From: Methanomicrobiales archaeon
GTDB lineage: Archaea; Halobacteriota; Methanomicrobia; Methanomicrobiales; Methanospirillaceae
Assembly: GCA_012798365.1 (NCBI GenBank)
Contig: JAAZNH010000265.1
Coordinates: 1 to 5,431, forward strand
Length of the DNA stretch: 5,431 nt
Direction: 5' to 3'
Of this stretch, positions 1 through 5,431 are shown piece after piece; the stretch's first letter is position 1; each line of letters begins with the position of its first letter. Under the pieces are notes generated by a model. It was not told where the DNA came from. It was given only the letters and a program-made list of their open reading frames with translations, and searched no databases. A program made the translations under genes and the position numbers.

Positions 1-854
1 CGCTCGTAGATGCAGGCAAGGTCCGTGTACATGTAACCCGGGTAGCCACGGCGGCCGGGCACTTCTTCACGGGCTGCACCGATCTGGCGGAGCGCTTCAC
101 AATAGTTCGTCATATCCGTCAGGATAACCAGCACGTGCATACCGAGCTCGAAAGCAAGGTACTCTGCAGTGGTCAGGGCGAGACGCGGGGTAATGATACG
201 CTCGACAGCCGGGTCGTCCGCAAGGTTGAGGAAGACGACGGCGTGCTCAAGAGCACCGGTGCGCTCGAAGTCCGCCATGAAGTAGTTCGCTTCTTCCTTG
301 GTGATACCCATGGCAGCGAATACTACTGCAAAGCTCTCGGTTGAACCGGGCACCTTTGCCTGGCGGGCGATCTGCAGCGCAACGTTGTTGTGCGGGAGAC
401 CTGCACCCGAGAAGATCGGGAGCTTCTGGCCACGGACAAGGGTGTTGGTACCGTCGATGGTCGAGATACCGGTCTGGATGAAATCCGCCGGCATACCGCG
501 GGCGTACGGGTTGATTGCTGCACCGGTAATGTCCAGGCGCTTCTCCGGGACAATCTCGGGGCCGCCATCGATAGGTTTACCACCGCCGGACAGGATACGG
601 CCGAGCATATCCTTGCCGACCGGCATCTTGATGGTCTCACCGGTGAACCGGACACCGCTGTCCCGGCCGATACCGGTGGTGGTCTCGAAGATCTGGACGA
701 CGACAAGCTCGTCGCTCGTGTCGAGGACCTGGCCACGCTTGATGGTGCCGTCGGAGAGGACGACGTTCACGAGTTCCTGGTATGCAACCGGCTCGGTCTT
801 CTCTACAAAGACCAGGGGGCCGGCAATCTTGTTGATAGTCCGATATTCCTTCAT
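1..854 (-). CDS. atpB: A-type ATP synthase subunit B (non-catalytic), 5' part, runs off the window
   Basis: This is the non-catalytic nucleotide-binding subunit, alternating with subunit A in the A3B3 head of the cytoplasmic A1 sector. I translated it by hand: ATG at 854 opens a frame of 284 codons with no stop before the window edge. The family is about 460 residues, so roughly 60% is present. The start MKEYRTINKIAGPLVFVEK is the usual N-terminal beta-barrel of subunit B. The P-loop position reads SGAGLPHNN (residues 149-157) instead of GxxxxGKT, which is the normal degenerate form of B subunits and explains the lack of catalysis. A Walker-B-like strand VLVILTDMTNYCEAL follows at about 241-255, and the window ends within YPGYMYTDLACIYE. 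The start overlaps the atpA stop in an ATGA, with GAGGT seven bases upstream, so translation is probably coupled to atpA. Identification is secure; only the 3' end is missing. Confidence 0.97.
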   Translation of the reverse strand, partial: MKEYRTINKIAGPLVFVEKTEPVAYQELVNVVLSDGTIKRGQVLDTSDELVVVQIFETTTGIGRDSGVRFTGETIKMPVGKDMLGRILSGGGKPIDGGPEIVPEKRLDITGAAINPYARGMPADFIQTGISTIDGTNTLVRGQKLPIFSGAGLPHNNVALQIARQAKVPGSTESFAVVFAAMGITKEEANYFMADFERTGALEHAVVFLNLADDPAVERIITPRLALTTAEYLAFELGMHVLVILTDMTNYCEALRQIGAAREEVPGRRGYPGYMYTDLACIYE

Positions 855-2614
855 GCTGCCGACCTCAGGGTGTTGAACTCTGCATCCATCTGCTTCATGA
901 TCTTGGCAAGTTCTGCCTTGTAGTCCTTGATGAACTTGATCTGCGGCAGTTCGCCCTTGCTCTTCACGGCAATGATCTGGGCGGGGCTGACACCGGCAGC
1001 CTGTGCTGCATAGGCAAGGTCTGCGAAGGTCTTGATAGACTTCATGATGTCGTACTGCTTGCTCATGTCACAGAACGTGTCGACTGCGTCGTACGCGTTC
1101 TGCTGGAGGAAGATCTCACGGATCATGCGGGCCACTTCGATGGTAACCTGCTCTGCCTCGGGCAGGGCATCGGAACCGACGAGCTGCACGATCTCCTGCA
1201 GTTCTGCTTCCTTCTGGAGGACTTCCATGGCCCATGCACGGATCTTGTTCCAGTCAGGGGAGACTTCCTTGTCGTAGTAGTCCTGGAGTGCCTCAAGATA
1301 AAGCGAGTAGGAGTTGAGCCAGTTGATGGCCGGGAAGTGCCGGCGCTGGGAGAGCTTGGCGTCGAGTGCCCAAAAGACCTTCACGATACGCAGGGTGTTC
1401 TGGGTGACCGGCTCCGAGAAGTCTCCGCCGGGCGGGGACACTGCCCCGATAACCGAGACGGAACCATCCGCGCCGTTGAGGGCCTTGGTCAGACCTGCAC
1501 GCTCGTAGAACTCCGAGAGGCGGGCTGCAAGGTATGCCGGGTATCCTTCCTCACCGGGCATCTCTTCAAGACGGCTGGAGATTTCACGCATGGCTTCTGC
1601 CCAGCGGGAAGTGGAGTCTGCCATCAGGGAGACATCGTATCCCATGTCACGGAAGTATTCCGCGATGGTGATACCGGTGTAAACCGATGCTTCACGGGCT
1701 GCGACCGGCATGTTGGAGGTGTTTGCGATAAGAACGGTCCTCTCCATGAGGGGTTTGCCGCTTTTCGGGTCTTCGAGGTGCGGGAATTCAGTAAGAACTT
1801 CCGTCATCTCGTTGCCGCGTTCACCGCAGCCGATGTAGACCACGATTTCGGCATCCGACCACTTGGCCAGCTGCTGCTGGGTAACCGTCTTGCCGCTCCC
1901 GAACGGGCCGGGAATTGCGGCGGTGCCGCCTTTTGCGATCGGGAAAAGACCATCGAGGATACGCTGACCGGTGATCAGCGGGATCGTCGGGTTGAGCTTC
2001 TCCTTGACCGGGCGCGGGACACGGACCGGCCAGCGCTGGATCATCGGGTACTCGCGGCCGTCTTCGAGAACACAGATGGTCTCGTCAACGGTGAAGTCGC
2101 CGCTCTTGATGACCTTGATCTTTCCTGCCTTTGCATTGGGGTGCAGCATGATCCGGTGGACGATGTTGGTCTCCTGGACTTCGCCAAGGATTGCGCCGGG
2201 TTCGACTGTCTGGCCGACCTTGGCAATGGGCTTGAACGTCCACTTCTTTTCATGGGAGAGACCCGGTGCCGAGACACCACGCTCGATGAAGTTGCCCATC
2301 TTGTCGACAAGCACCGAGAGCGGGCGCTGGATACCATCGTAGATACTGGTCAGGAGGCCCGGACCGAGTTCCACTGCGAGCGAGAGACCGGTGTTGGATA
2401 CCGGCTCACCCGGGCGGATACCGGAGGTATCCTCGTACACCTGGATGATGACGTTCTCGCCCTGGATCTTGATGACTTCTCCCATCAGCTCTTCTTTGCC
2501 GACCTTCACCACATCGTACATGTGGGCGTCAAGGTTGACTGCCGTAACGACAGGGCCGGCGATCCTTTTGAGGACCCCTTGTTTTTTGTTTCCTGAATTA
2601 TCCTTTACTTCCAC
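851..2614 (-). CDS. atpA: A-type ATP synthase catalytic subunit A
   Basis: This is the catalytic subunit of the A1 head, which makes ATP from ADP and phosphate (or hydrolyses it). It is complete at 587 residues, normal for the family, and carries no intein. Visible parts: N-terminal beta-barrel (about 12-75); the non-homologous region that sets A/V-type A subunits apart from F-type beta (about 115-200); Walker A GPFGSGKT at 236-243 with Lys242; GCGERGNEM at 262-270 with the expected catalytic Glu265; a Walker B strand VSLMADS with Asp333; SPPGGDFSEPVTQ at 393-405; and a helical C-terminal domain. I take GTG at 2614 as the start. It lies seven bases after GGTGGGTG, gives the expected short lead into KKQGVLKRIAGPVV, and no nearer ATG exists. 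The start overlaps the end of atpF by 10 bases, and the TGA stop overlaps the atpB start. Identification is secure; the start is probable. Confidence 0.98.
   Translation of the reverse strand: MEVKDNSGNKKQGVLKRIAGPVVTAVNLDAHMYDVVKVGKEELMGEVIKIQGENVIIQVYEDTSGIRPGEPVSNTGLSLAVELGPGLLTSIYDGIQRPLSVLVDKMGNFIERGVSAPGLSHEKKWTFKPIAKVGQTVEPGAILGEVQETNIVHRIMLHPNAKAGKIKVIKSGDFTVDETICVLEDGREYPMIQRWPVRVPRPVKEKLNPTIPLITGQRILDGLFPIAKGGTAAIPGPFGSGKTVTQQQLAKWSDAEIVVYIGCGERGNEMTEVLTEFPHLEDPKSGKPLMERTVLIANTSNMPVAAREASVYTGITIAEYFRDMGYDVSLMADSTSRWAEAMREISSRLEEMPGEEGYPAYLAARLSEFYERAGLTKALNGADGSVSVIGAVSPPGGDFSEPVTQNTLRIVKVFWALDAKLSQRRHFPAINWLNSYSLYLEALQDYYDKEVSPDWNKIRAWAMEVLQKEAELQEIVQLVGSDALPEAEQVTIEVARMIREIFLQQNAYDAVDTFCDMSKQYDIMKSIKTFADLAYAAQAAGVSPAQIIAVKSKGELPQIKFIKDYKAELAKIMKQMDAEFNTLRSAA
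862..866 (-). promoter_or_regulatory. Ribosome binding site for atpB
   Basis: GAGGT lies seven bases before the ATG at 854, inside the last codons of atpA. Together with the ATGA stop/start overlap it supports both independent binding and coupled reinitiation. Confidence 0.75.
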
Positions 2615-2910
2615 AGATCAACACCCACCGATCTCTTGATTTTCTCCCGCATGGAGAGCCCGCCTTCTTCGCCGCCGCCGATGGTGATCACGGTCGGCCG
2701 GACGGAGTTGTCCAGGGTCACACGGAGTTTCCTTGGAACCCTCTCCATGTCGCTCGCGTTCATGACCAGGATACCGACATTGGTATCTGCAAGGACACCG
2801 GTGATAGCCTCGACGAGTTTTTCGTCATTTTCCGCTGCAAAGGTCTTCTGGATCCCTGCAAGCCGGAAACCGAGGATGAACTCACTGTTACCGATAACTG
2901 CGATCTCCAT
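2605..2910 (-). CDS. atpF: A-type ATP synthase subunit F (central stalk)
   Basis: This is a small central stalk subunit that sits with subunit D on the rotor and contacts the A3B3 head. Its length is 101 residues, typical of archaeal subunit F. Family features: start MEIAVIGNSEFILGFRLAGI (1-20) with the conserved GxxEFxxGFRLAG pattern, hydrophobic strand VGILVMN (about 45-51), VRPTVITIGGGEEGG (about 70-84), and C-terminal helix REKIKRSVGVDLW (88-100). The N-terminal two thirds should form the known CheY-like alpha/beta fold and the C-terminal helix should reach into the head; this is family knowledge. The start lies one base after the atpC stop, with GGTGAT five bases upstream. The last 10 bases are shared with the atpA start. 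Note that bacterial 'atpF' names the unrelated F-type subunit b. Confidence 0.95.
   Translation of the reverse strand: MEIAVIGNSEFILGFRLAGIQKTFAAENDEKLVEAITGVLADTNVGILVMNASDMERVPRKLRVTLDNSVRPTVITIGGGEEGGLSMREKIKRSVGVDLWK
2622..2629 (-). promoter_or_regulatory. Ribosome binding site that supports the GTG start of atpA
   Basis: GGTGGGTG lies seven bases before GTG at 2614, within the 3' end of atpF. It is a partial match to the archaeal anti-Shine-Dalgarno (complement GGAGGTGAT). It is the main sequence reason for choosing this non-ATG start. Confidence 0.65.
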
Positions 2911-2911
2911 G

Positions 2912-3964
2912 TTACATCACCAGGTAGTCCACGATCTTTTCAGACGGGAGTTTCGATTCCTTGCCCCGTGCAAGTGCACGCAGGTTAAAGACCTCGTACT
3001 TCTTCTTCTCGAGGTACACGAGGATGGGGTGGATAGAGAACGGATTCCTCTTGCTCATCTTCTCCATCTGTTCCAGCTGTACGCGGGTTAAGCGTGCCTC
3101 GATATACTGGACACCGCCTTTCTTTGTCTTGACCTCGTCAAGGAGCGTGTGCAGGGTATCGTTGCTGATGTTGGCCCGGATCATGTCCACGAACTCATTC
3201 AGGTCCTTGATATTGTTGAGGCTGGCAAAGTCTGTCAGGGACAGGCTGCCGCCGGGGATGAACATCTCGCGGGCTTCCTCGTCAACCTTGTCCGCCCGGA
3301 GGCGGAAGAGGGTCTTGACATTCTTGATATCGATCTCGAGCTGGATGTAGGCAAGGAACGATGCCCCGCCCTTGACCCCTGCCTTTGCATCATTGATGAT
3401 GTTGGCATAGAGGTTCTTGTACAGCTCGTTCTCCATCCGTGCAAACGAATTTGCCTCTTTTGCAAGCGGGTATTCGCGGGCAAGTACCGGGAACATCCGG
3501 TGGTCTTTTAAGAGCTCGATGATCCGGTCCCCGCTCTCTTCAGCGAGCATCCGGTCAAGCGCGATCTTGTCAAGGCTGCCGGCAGGGACAAGGATCTCCT
3601 TGATCTTGCCTGCTTTCTCGCCATGCATCTTGCCCCGCAGGATGGTAAGCACGTTCTGGATATCCCAGGTCCGGAGGTAGACCTGCGTGAACTGTTTTAA
3701 GGTCCCCGGCGTGATCTCCTGGATCTTCTGGTATTCCTTTGCAAGGTTCCAGCTCAGGGCGACTTCCACTAAGTCGATCCCCTTAAACGTGGTCCCGAGC
3801 TCGTCGATCTCCTGTTTGTATTCAGTTTCTCCAATGATACGGGTGATCTCAGAGACGCTCATGTTGAGCATCCGCTGGTACTCCTCTTTGGGGAGGAGTT
3901 TTGACTTCCTCATCCGCATCCTGGTACACACGTAGATGTACGGTGCTGAGATATTCACACCCAT
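2912..3964 (-). CDS. atpC: A-type ATP synthase subunit C (V-type d/AC39 family)
   Basis: This is the funnel-shaped rotor subunit that couples the central stalk (D, F) to the top of the membrane c-ring. It has 350 residues, matching the usual 340-370 of the family. It is soluble and mainly helical, with no transmembrane segment. Recognisable stretches are MRMRKSKLLPKEEYQRML near 16-33; the ETEYKQEIDEL helix just after it; LEIDIKNVKTLFRLRADK in the middle; FIPGGSLSLTDFASL; and a strongly typical C-terminus, HPILVYLEKKKYEVFNLRAL running into ARGKESKLP and ending YLVM (about 312-350). The ATG at 3964 follows GGGGGAG by five bases, and the gene starts 12 bases after the atpE stop. It ends one base before atpF. 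No frameshift or odd residue was seen. Identification rests on family pattern and operon position, which agree. Confidence 0.95.
   Translation of the reverse strand: MGVNISAPYIYVCTRMRMRKSKLLPKEEYQRMLNMSVSEITRIIGETEYKQEIDELGTTFKGIDLVEVALSWNLAKEYQKIQEITPGTLKQFTQVYLRTWDIQNVLTILRGKMHGEKAGKIKEILVPAGSLDKIALDRMLAEESGDRIIELLKDHRMFPVLAREYPLAKEANSFARMENELYKNLYANIINDAKAGVKGGASFLAYIQLEIDIKNVKTLFRLRADKVDEEAREMFIPGGSLSLTDFASLNNIKDLNEFVDMIRANISNDTLHTLLDEVKTKKGGVQYIEARLTRVQLEQMEKMSKRNPFSIHPILVYLEKKKYEVFNLRALARGKESKLPSEKIVDYLVM
2916..2921 (-). promoter_or_regulatory. Ribosome binding site for atpF
   Basis: GGTGAT is fully complementary to the archaeal 16S rRNA end AUCACC. It sits five bases before the ATG at 2910 and is made of the last sense codons of atpC (Val-Met). 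It fixes the atpF start one base after the atpC stop. Confidence 0.75.
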
Positions 3965-3969
3965 ACGTG

Positions 3970-3976
3970 CTCCCCC
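3970..3976 (-). promoter_or_regulatory. Ribosome binding site for atpC
   Basis: GGGGGAG follows the atpE stop codon immediately and precedes the ATG at 3964 by five bases. It occupies most of the 12-base spacer. Confidence 0.75.
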
Positions 3977-4624
3977 TTATCCAAACAGGATGTCCGACGC
4001 ATCTTTCAACCCGGATTCCCAGACCTTTGCAAGGAACGTGCGGTAGCTGTAATCAATCTGCAATGCTGCCCCTTCACCCTCGATCAGGATACCGCCGTCG
4101 ATATCCACGGGTGCCCCTACCCGGAACTTACTGAACTCTGCCTCGGCGACAAGGGCCTTGGCGGCTGCCTGGTCGCGGGCATTGCAGAAGATCGTCCCGG
4201 AGGGGATCTCTTTCTTTGCCTCGGTGAGGAGTTTTTTCATAGCGTCCTTGTGGAAGCTGTCGGGGAGTGCGGCAATCTCCTTGCGGGTTGCCTCGTAGAC
4301 CTGGTCGAGGAGCGCCTTCTGGGTGTTGAGGAGCTCACGCTTGACGAGCAGGTTTGCTGCGGAGACGTCCTGGCTGATGATGTGCCCGGTCTGTTTGCTG
4401 ACTTCATCTTCAGCGGTCAGCTTGATCGTCTCTGCCTTCTTTCCTGCTGCGGCAAGGATTTGGTCTGAATCGGCCTTTGCTTCGGCATGGAGCTTGTCCG
4501 CCTCGGCTTTGGCCTTCTCCCGGATGTCCTTAACGAGCTTCTCAAGGCCGATGTTCGCATCCCCGGGGGTGTGAACATGGCCGCAGTTGGGGCAGACTTC
4601 CTCTTTTTTCACATCTGATCCCAT
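3977..4624 (-). CDS. atpE: A-type ATP synthase subunit E (peripheral stalk) with Cys/His N-terminal extension
   Basis: This is a peripheral stalk subunit. With subunit H it forms the coiled-coil stators linking the A3B3 head to membrane subunit I. It has 215 residues, slightly long for the family. Residues about 26-105 are a charged, alanine-rich helix (NIGLEKLVKDIREKAKAEAD onward), as expected for the E/H coiled coil. Residues about 110-215 form the mixed alpha/beta head-binding domain, including VDIDGGILIEGEGAALQIDYSYRT-like sequence near the end. Most archaeal E subunits begin close to the GLEKLV segment. Here about 24 residues precede it, carrying CPNCGHVH (Cys11, Cys14, His16, His18), which resembles half a zinc ribbon. 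The ATG at 4624 follows CGGAG by eight bases. The only other nearby start, GTG at codon 5, would keep the motif. The gene starts 14 bases after atpK. Family call secure; role of the extension unknown. Confidence 0.95.
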   Translation of the reverse strand: MGSDVKKEEVCPNCGHVHTPGDANIGLEKLVKDIREKAKAEADKLHAEAKADSDQILAAAGKKAETIKLTAEDEVSKQTGHIISQDVSAANLLVKRELLNTQKALLDQVYEATRKEIAALPDSFHKDAMKKLLTEAKKEIPSGTIFCNARDQAAAKALVAEAEFSKFRVGAPVDIDGGILIEGEGAALQIDYSYRTFLAKVWESGLKDASDILFG

Positions 4625-4632
4625 CGTGTGTG

Positions 4633-4637
4633 CTCCG
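4633..4637 (-). promoter_or_regulatory. Ribosome binding site for atpE
   Basis: CGGAG lies eight bases before the ATG at 4624, in the 14-base spacer after atpK. It supports the start that includes the Cys/His N-terminal extension of subunit E. Confidence 0.7.
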
Positions 4638-4638
4638 G

Positions 4639-4917
4639 TTATAAGAATAACAGCAGGAGACCAACGACAAGACCGAAGATGACGATTGTTTCAGGGATAA
4701 CGGTGAAGAGAAGGCCCAGACCGAAGAAGTCCTTGTTCTCGGCGATTGCACCGACTGCTGCTGCACCGATACCCATCTCGGCGACACCGGTACCGATACC
4801 GGTAAGACCTACTGCGAGACCTGCGCCGATTGCCTTCATGCCGTACTGTGAAGCCTTGATTGCTTCGATGCTCATTCCAACGTCACTGACTGCTGCTACT
4901 GCTACTTCTGCTGCCAT
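4639..4917 (-). CDS. atpK: A-type ATP synthase subunit c/K (proteolipid of the rotor ring)
   Basis: This is the membrane proteolipid; several copies form the ion-carrying rotor ring. It has 92 residues and one helical hairpin, so it is the single-hairpin type and not a duplicated one. Helix 1 is about 28-57 (glycine-rich, GLTGIGTGVAEMGIGAAAVG). A short polar loop AENKD follows at 59-63. Helix 2 is about 64-92 and contains VIPETIVIFG with the ion-binding Glu76. A second acidic residue, Glu47, lies inside helix 1, where sodium-type c subunits usually have a polar ligand. About 25 residues (with IEAIKASQYG) precede helix 1, longer than in the shortest c subunits. ATG at 4917 is preferred over Met15 because AGAGGA lies seven bases upstream. 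The gene starts three bases after the atpI stop. Whether H+ or Na+ is used cannot be read with certainty. Confidence 0.96.
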   Translation of the reverse strand: MAAEVAVAAVSDVGMSIEAIKASQYGMKAIGAGLAVGLTGIGTGVAEMGIGAAAVGAIAENKDFFGLGLLFTVIPETIVIFGLVVGLLLLFL

Positions 4918-4920
4918 AAT

Positions 4921-5431
4921 TTATTCCTCTGTAAATCTGCGTTTTATCCCAAAGGGATTGTACTTCTGGCCTCCACCTTTGTAGAACTTGGTGAAGAATT
5001 CGACATAGTGTAAACGGATCGAGTGGAGCCCGCCACCCAGGATACTTAATGCGATGTTCAAAAGATGCCCGAACAGGAAGATTCCCAGGCCGATCAGGAT
5101 CATGACGATGCTGATAAGCGTGAAGTTCTCCAGCGCCGGGTTGATGAACATCGTAAAGGTCATGTAATTCACGACCATGGCGATTGCGACACCCGACAGG
5201 CCGACTGCGACAAGACGGGCGTAGGAAAGCACGTGCGAGACGATCGTGGGCAGTTCGATGACTTCAAGGAAGTTCTCGCGTGCAATGAAGACGATACCCA
5301 TCAGGATGAGTATGCCGCCAATGATAAGACCCAGGTTCACACCGAGTCCGGCAACGGTGAAGACGACCGGAAGCCCGGAAAGGCTGGGCATCAGCGGGAT
5401 TGCTGCTACTGACCAGATGGCGAGGATGATA
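4921..5431 (-). CDS. atpI: A-type ATP synthase subunit I/a (membrane stator), 3' part only
   Basis: This is the membrane stator subunit that forms the ion half-channels against the c-ring. Only the last 169 codons are in the window; the frame is open to the upstream edge. The family is about 600-700 residues, so this is roughly the C-terminal quarter. The ATG at 5391 is internal and not the start, since the 13 codons before it are open and hydrophobic. Membrane segments appear near GLGVNLGLIIGGILILMGIV, ARLVAVGLSGVAIAMVVNYM and LISIVMILIGLGIFLFGHLL. Two arginines match the essential pair of V/A-type a subunits (yeast Vph1 Arg735 and Arg799): one in SHVLSYARL (codon 5215-5217) and one in LHSIRLHYVEFF (codon 5014-5016). 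The tail FYKGGGQKYNPFGIKRRF is typical of the family. It lies directly upstream of atpK. Confidence 0.96.
   Translation of the reverse strand, partial: IILAIWSVAAIPLMPSLSGLPVVFTVAGLGVNLGLIIGGILILMGIVFIARENFLEVIELPTIVSHVLSYARLVAVGLSGVAIAMVVNYMTFTMFINPALENFTLISIVMILIGLGIFLFGHLLNIALSILGGGLHSIRLHYVEFFTKFYKGGGQKYNPFGIKRRFTEE
4925..4930 (-). promoter_or_regulatory. Ribosome binding site for atpK
   Basis: AGAGGA lies seven bases before the ATG at 4917, overlapping the last codons of atpI. It decides in favour of Met1 over Met15 of subunit c. A good site fits the need for many c copies per enzyme, though that link is inference. Confidence 0.75.

Noticed and set aside
384..410. Apparent loss of the Walker A lysine in subunit B (SGAGLPHNN).
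   Set aside because: This degenerate P-loop is the normal state of non-catalytic B subunits in A- and V-type enzymes, not a mutation.
390..923. A 177-codon open frame on the plus strand opposite the start of atpB and end of atpA.
   Set aside because: Over atpB it is codon-aligned with the real gene and owes its openness to missing TTA, CTA and TCA codons. The minus-strand product is an unmistakable ATP synthase subunit B.
1886..1909. Possible intein at the Walker A site of atpA, a known insertion site in some archaea.
   Set aside because: The P-loop GPFGSGKT is continuous and the protein is 587 residues, so no intein is present.
1337..2596. A 419-codon open frame on the plus strand opposite atpA, starting with GTG.
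   Set aside because: It is codon-aligned with atpA, so its stops would need TTA, CTA or TCA codons in atpA, which are rare in this GC-rich gene. Its product resembles no family I know and no ribosome site is evident. It is a shadow of the real gene.
4888..4916. Repetitive TGCTGCTACTGC-like stretch, with a ten-base copy (tgctgctact) at 5401-5410.
   Set aside because: Both copies are Ala/Val codon runs (GCA, GTA) in coding sequence on the minus strand. They are too short and too well explained by amino acid content to be a repeat element.
5389..5391. ATG that could be taken as the start of a short 156-residue membrane protein.
   Set aside because: The frame stays open and hydrophobic through the 13 codons up to the window edge, and the sequence is the C-terminal part of subunit I, so this methionine is internal.

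Overview
The window is a single, gap-free block of an archaeal A-type (A1Ao) ATP synthase operon. All genes lie on the minus strand, so transcription runs from high to low coordinates. In that direction the order is atpI (3' end only), atpK, atpE, atpC, atpF, atpA (complete) and atpB (5' end only). This I-K-E-C-F-A-B order is the usual euryarchaeal one. The expected flanking genes are atpH upstream and atpD (often atpG) downstream, and all of them would lie outside the window.

The organism is most likely a mesophilic euryarchaeal methanogen. The class Methanomicrobia, perhaps Methanomicrobiales such as a Methanoregula relative, is my best guess. This rests on the A-type subunits, the moderately GC-rich coding sequence, the archaeal Shine-Dalgarno boxes (one is GGTGAT, complementary to the archaeal 16S 3' end) and the general look of the subunits. 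I could not run a search, so the rank below Euryarchaeota is inference.

Layout from high to low coordinates: 5431-4921 encodes the C-terminal membrane part of the stator subunit a/I. 4917-4639 encodes the c-ring proteolipid. 4624-3977 encodes peripheral stalk subunit E, with an unusual cysteine/histidine-bearing N-terminus. 3964-2912 encodes subunit C, the adaptor between central stalk and ring. 2910-2605 encodes central stalk subunit F. 2614-851 encodes catalytic subunit A. 854-1 encodes the first 284 residues of non-catalytic subunit B. Spacers are 3, 14, 12 and 1 bases, followed by overlaps of 10 and 4 bases. No stretch is free of genes, and no promoter, terminator, RNA gene, repeat array or mobile element was seen.

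Together the genes build a rotary machine. Ions pass between subunit I and the c-ring, the ring turns C and F (with D), and rotation inside the A3B3 head makes ATP from ADP and phosphate. The E (and H) stalks hold the head still. Nothing here looks like a new system. The most notable oddity is the CPNCGHVH motif at the start of subunit E, followed by the two in-membrane glutamates of the c subunit.
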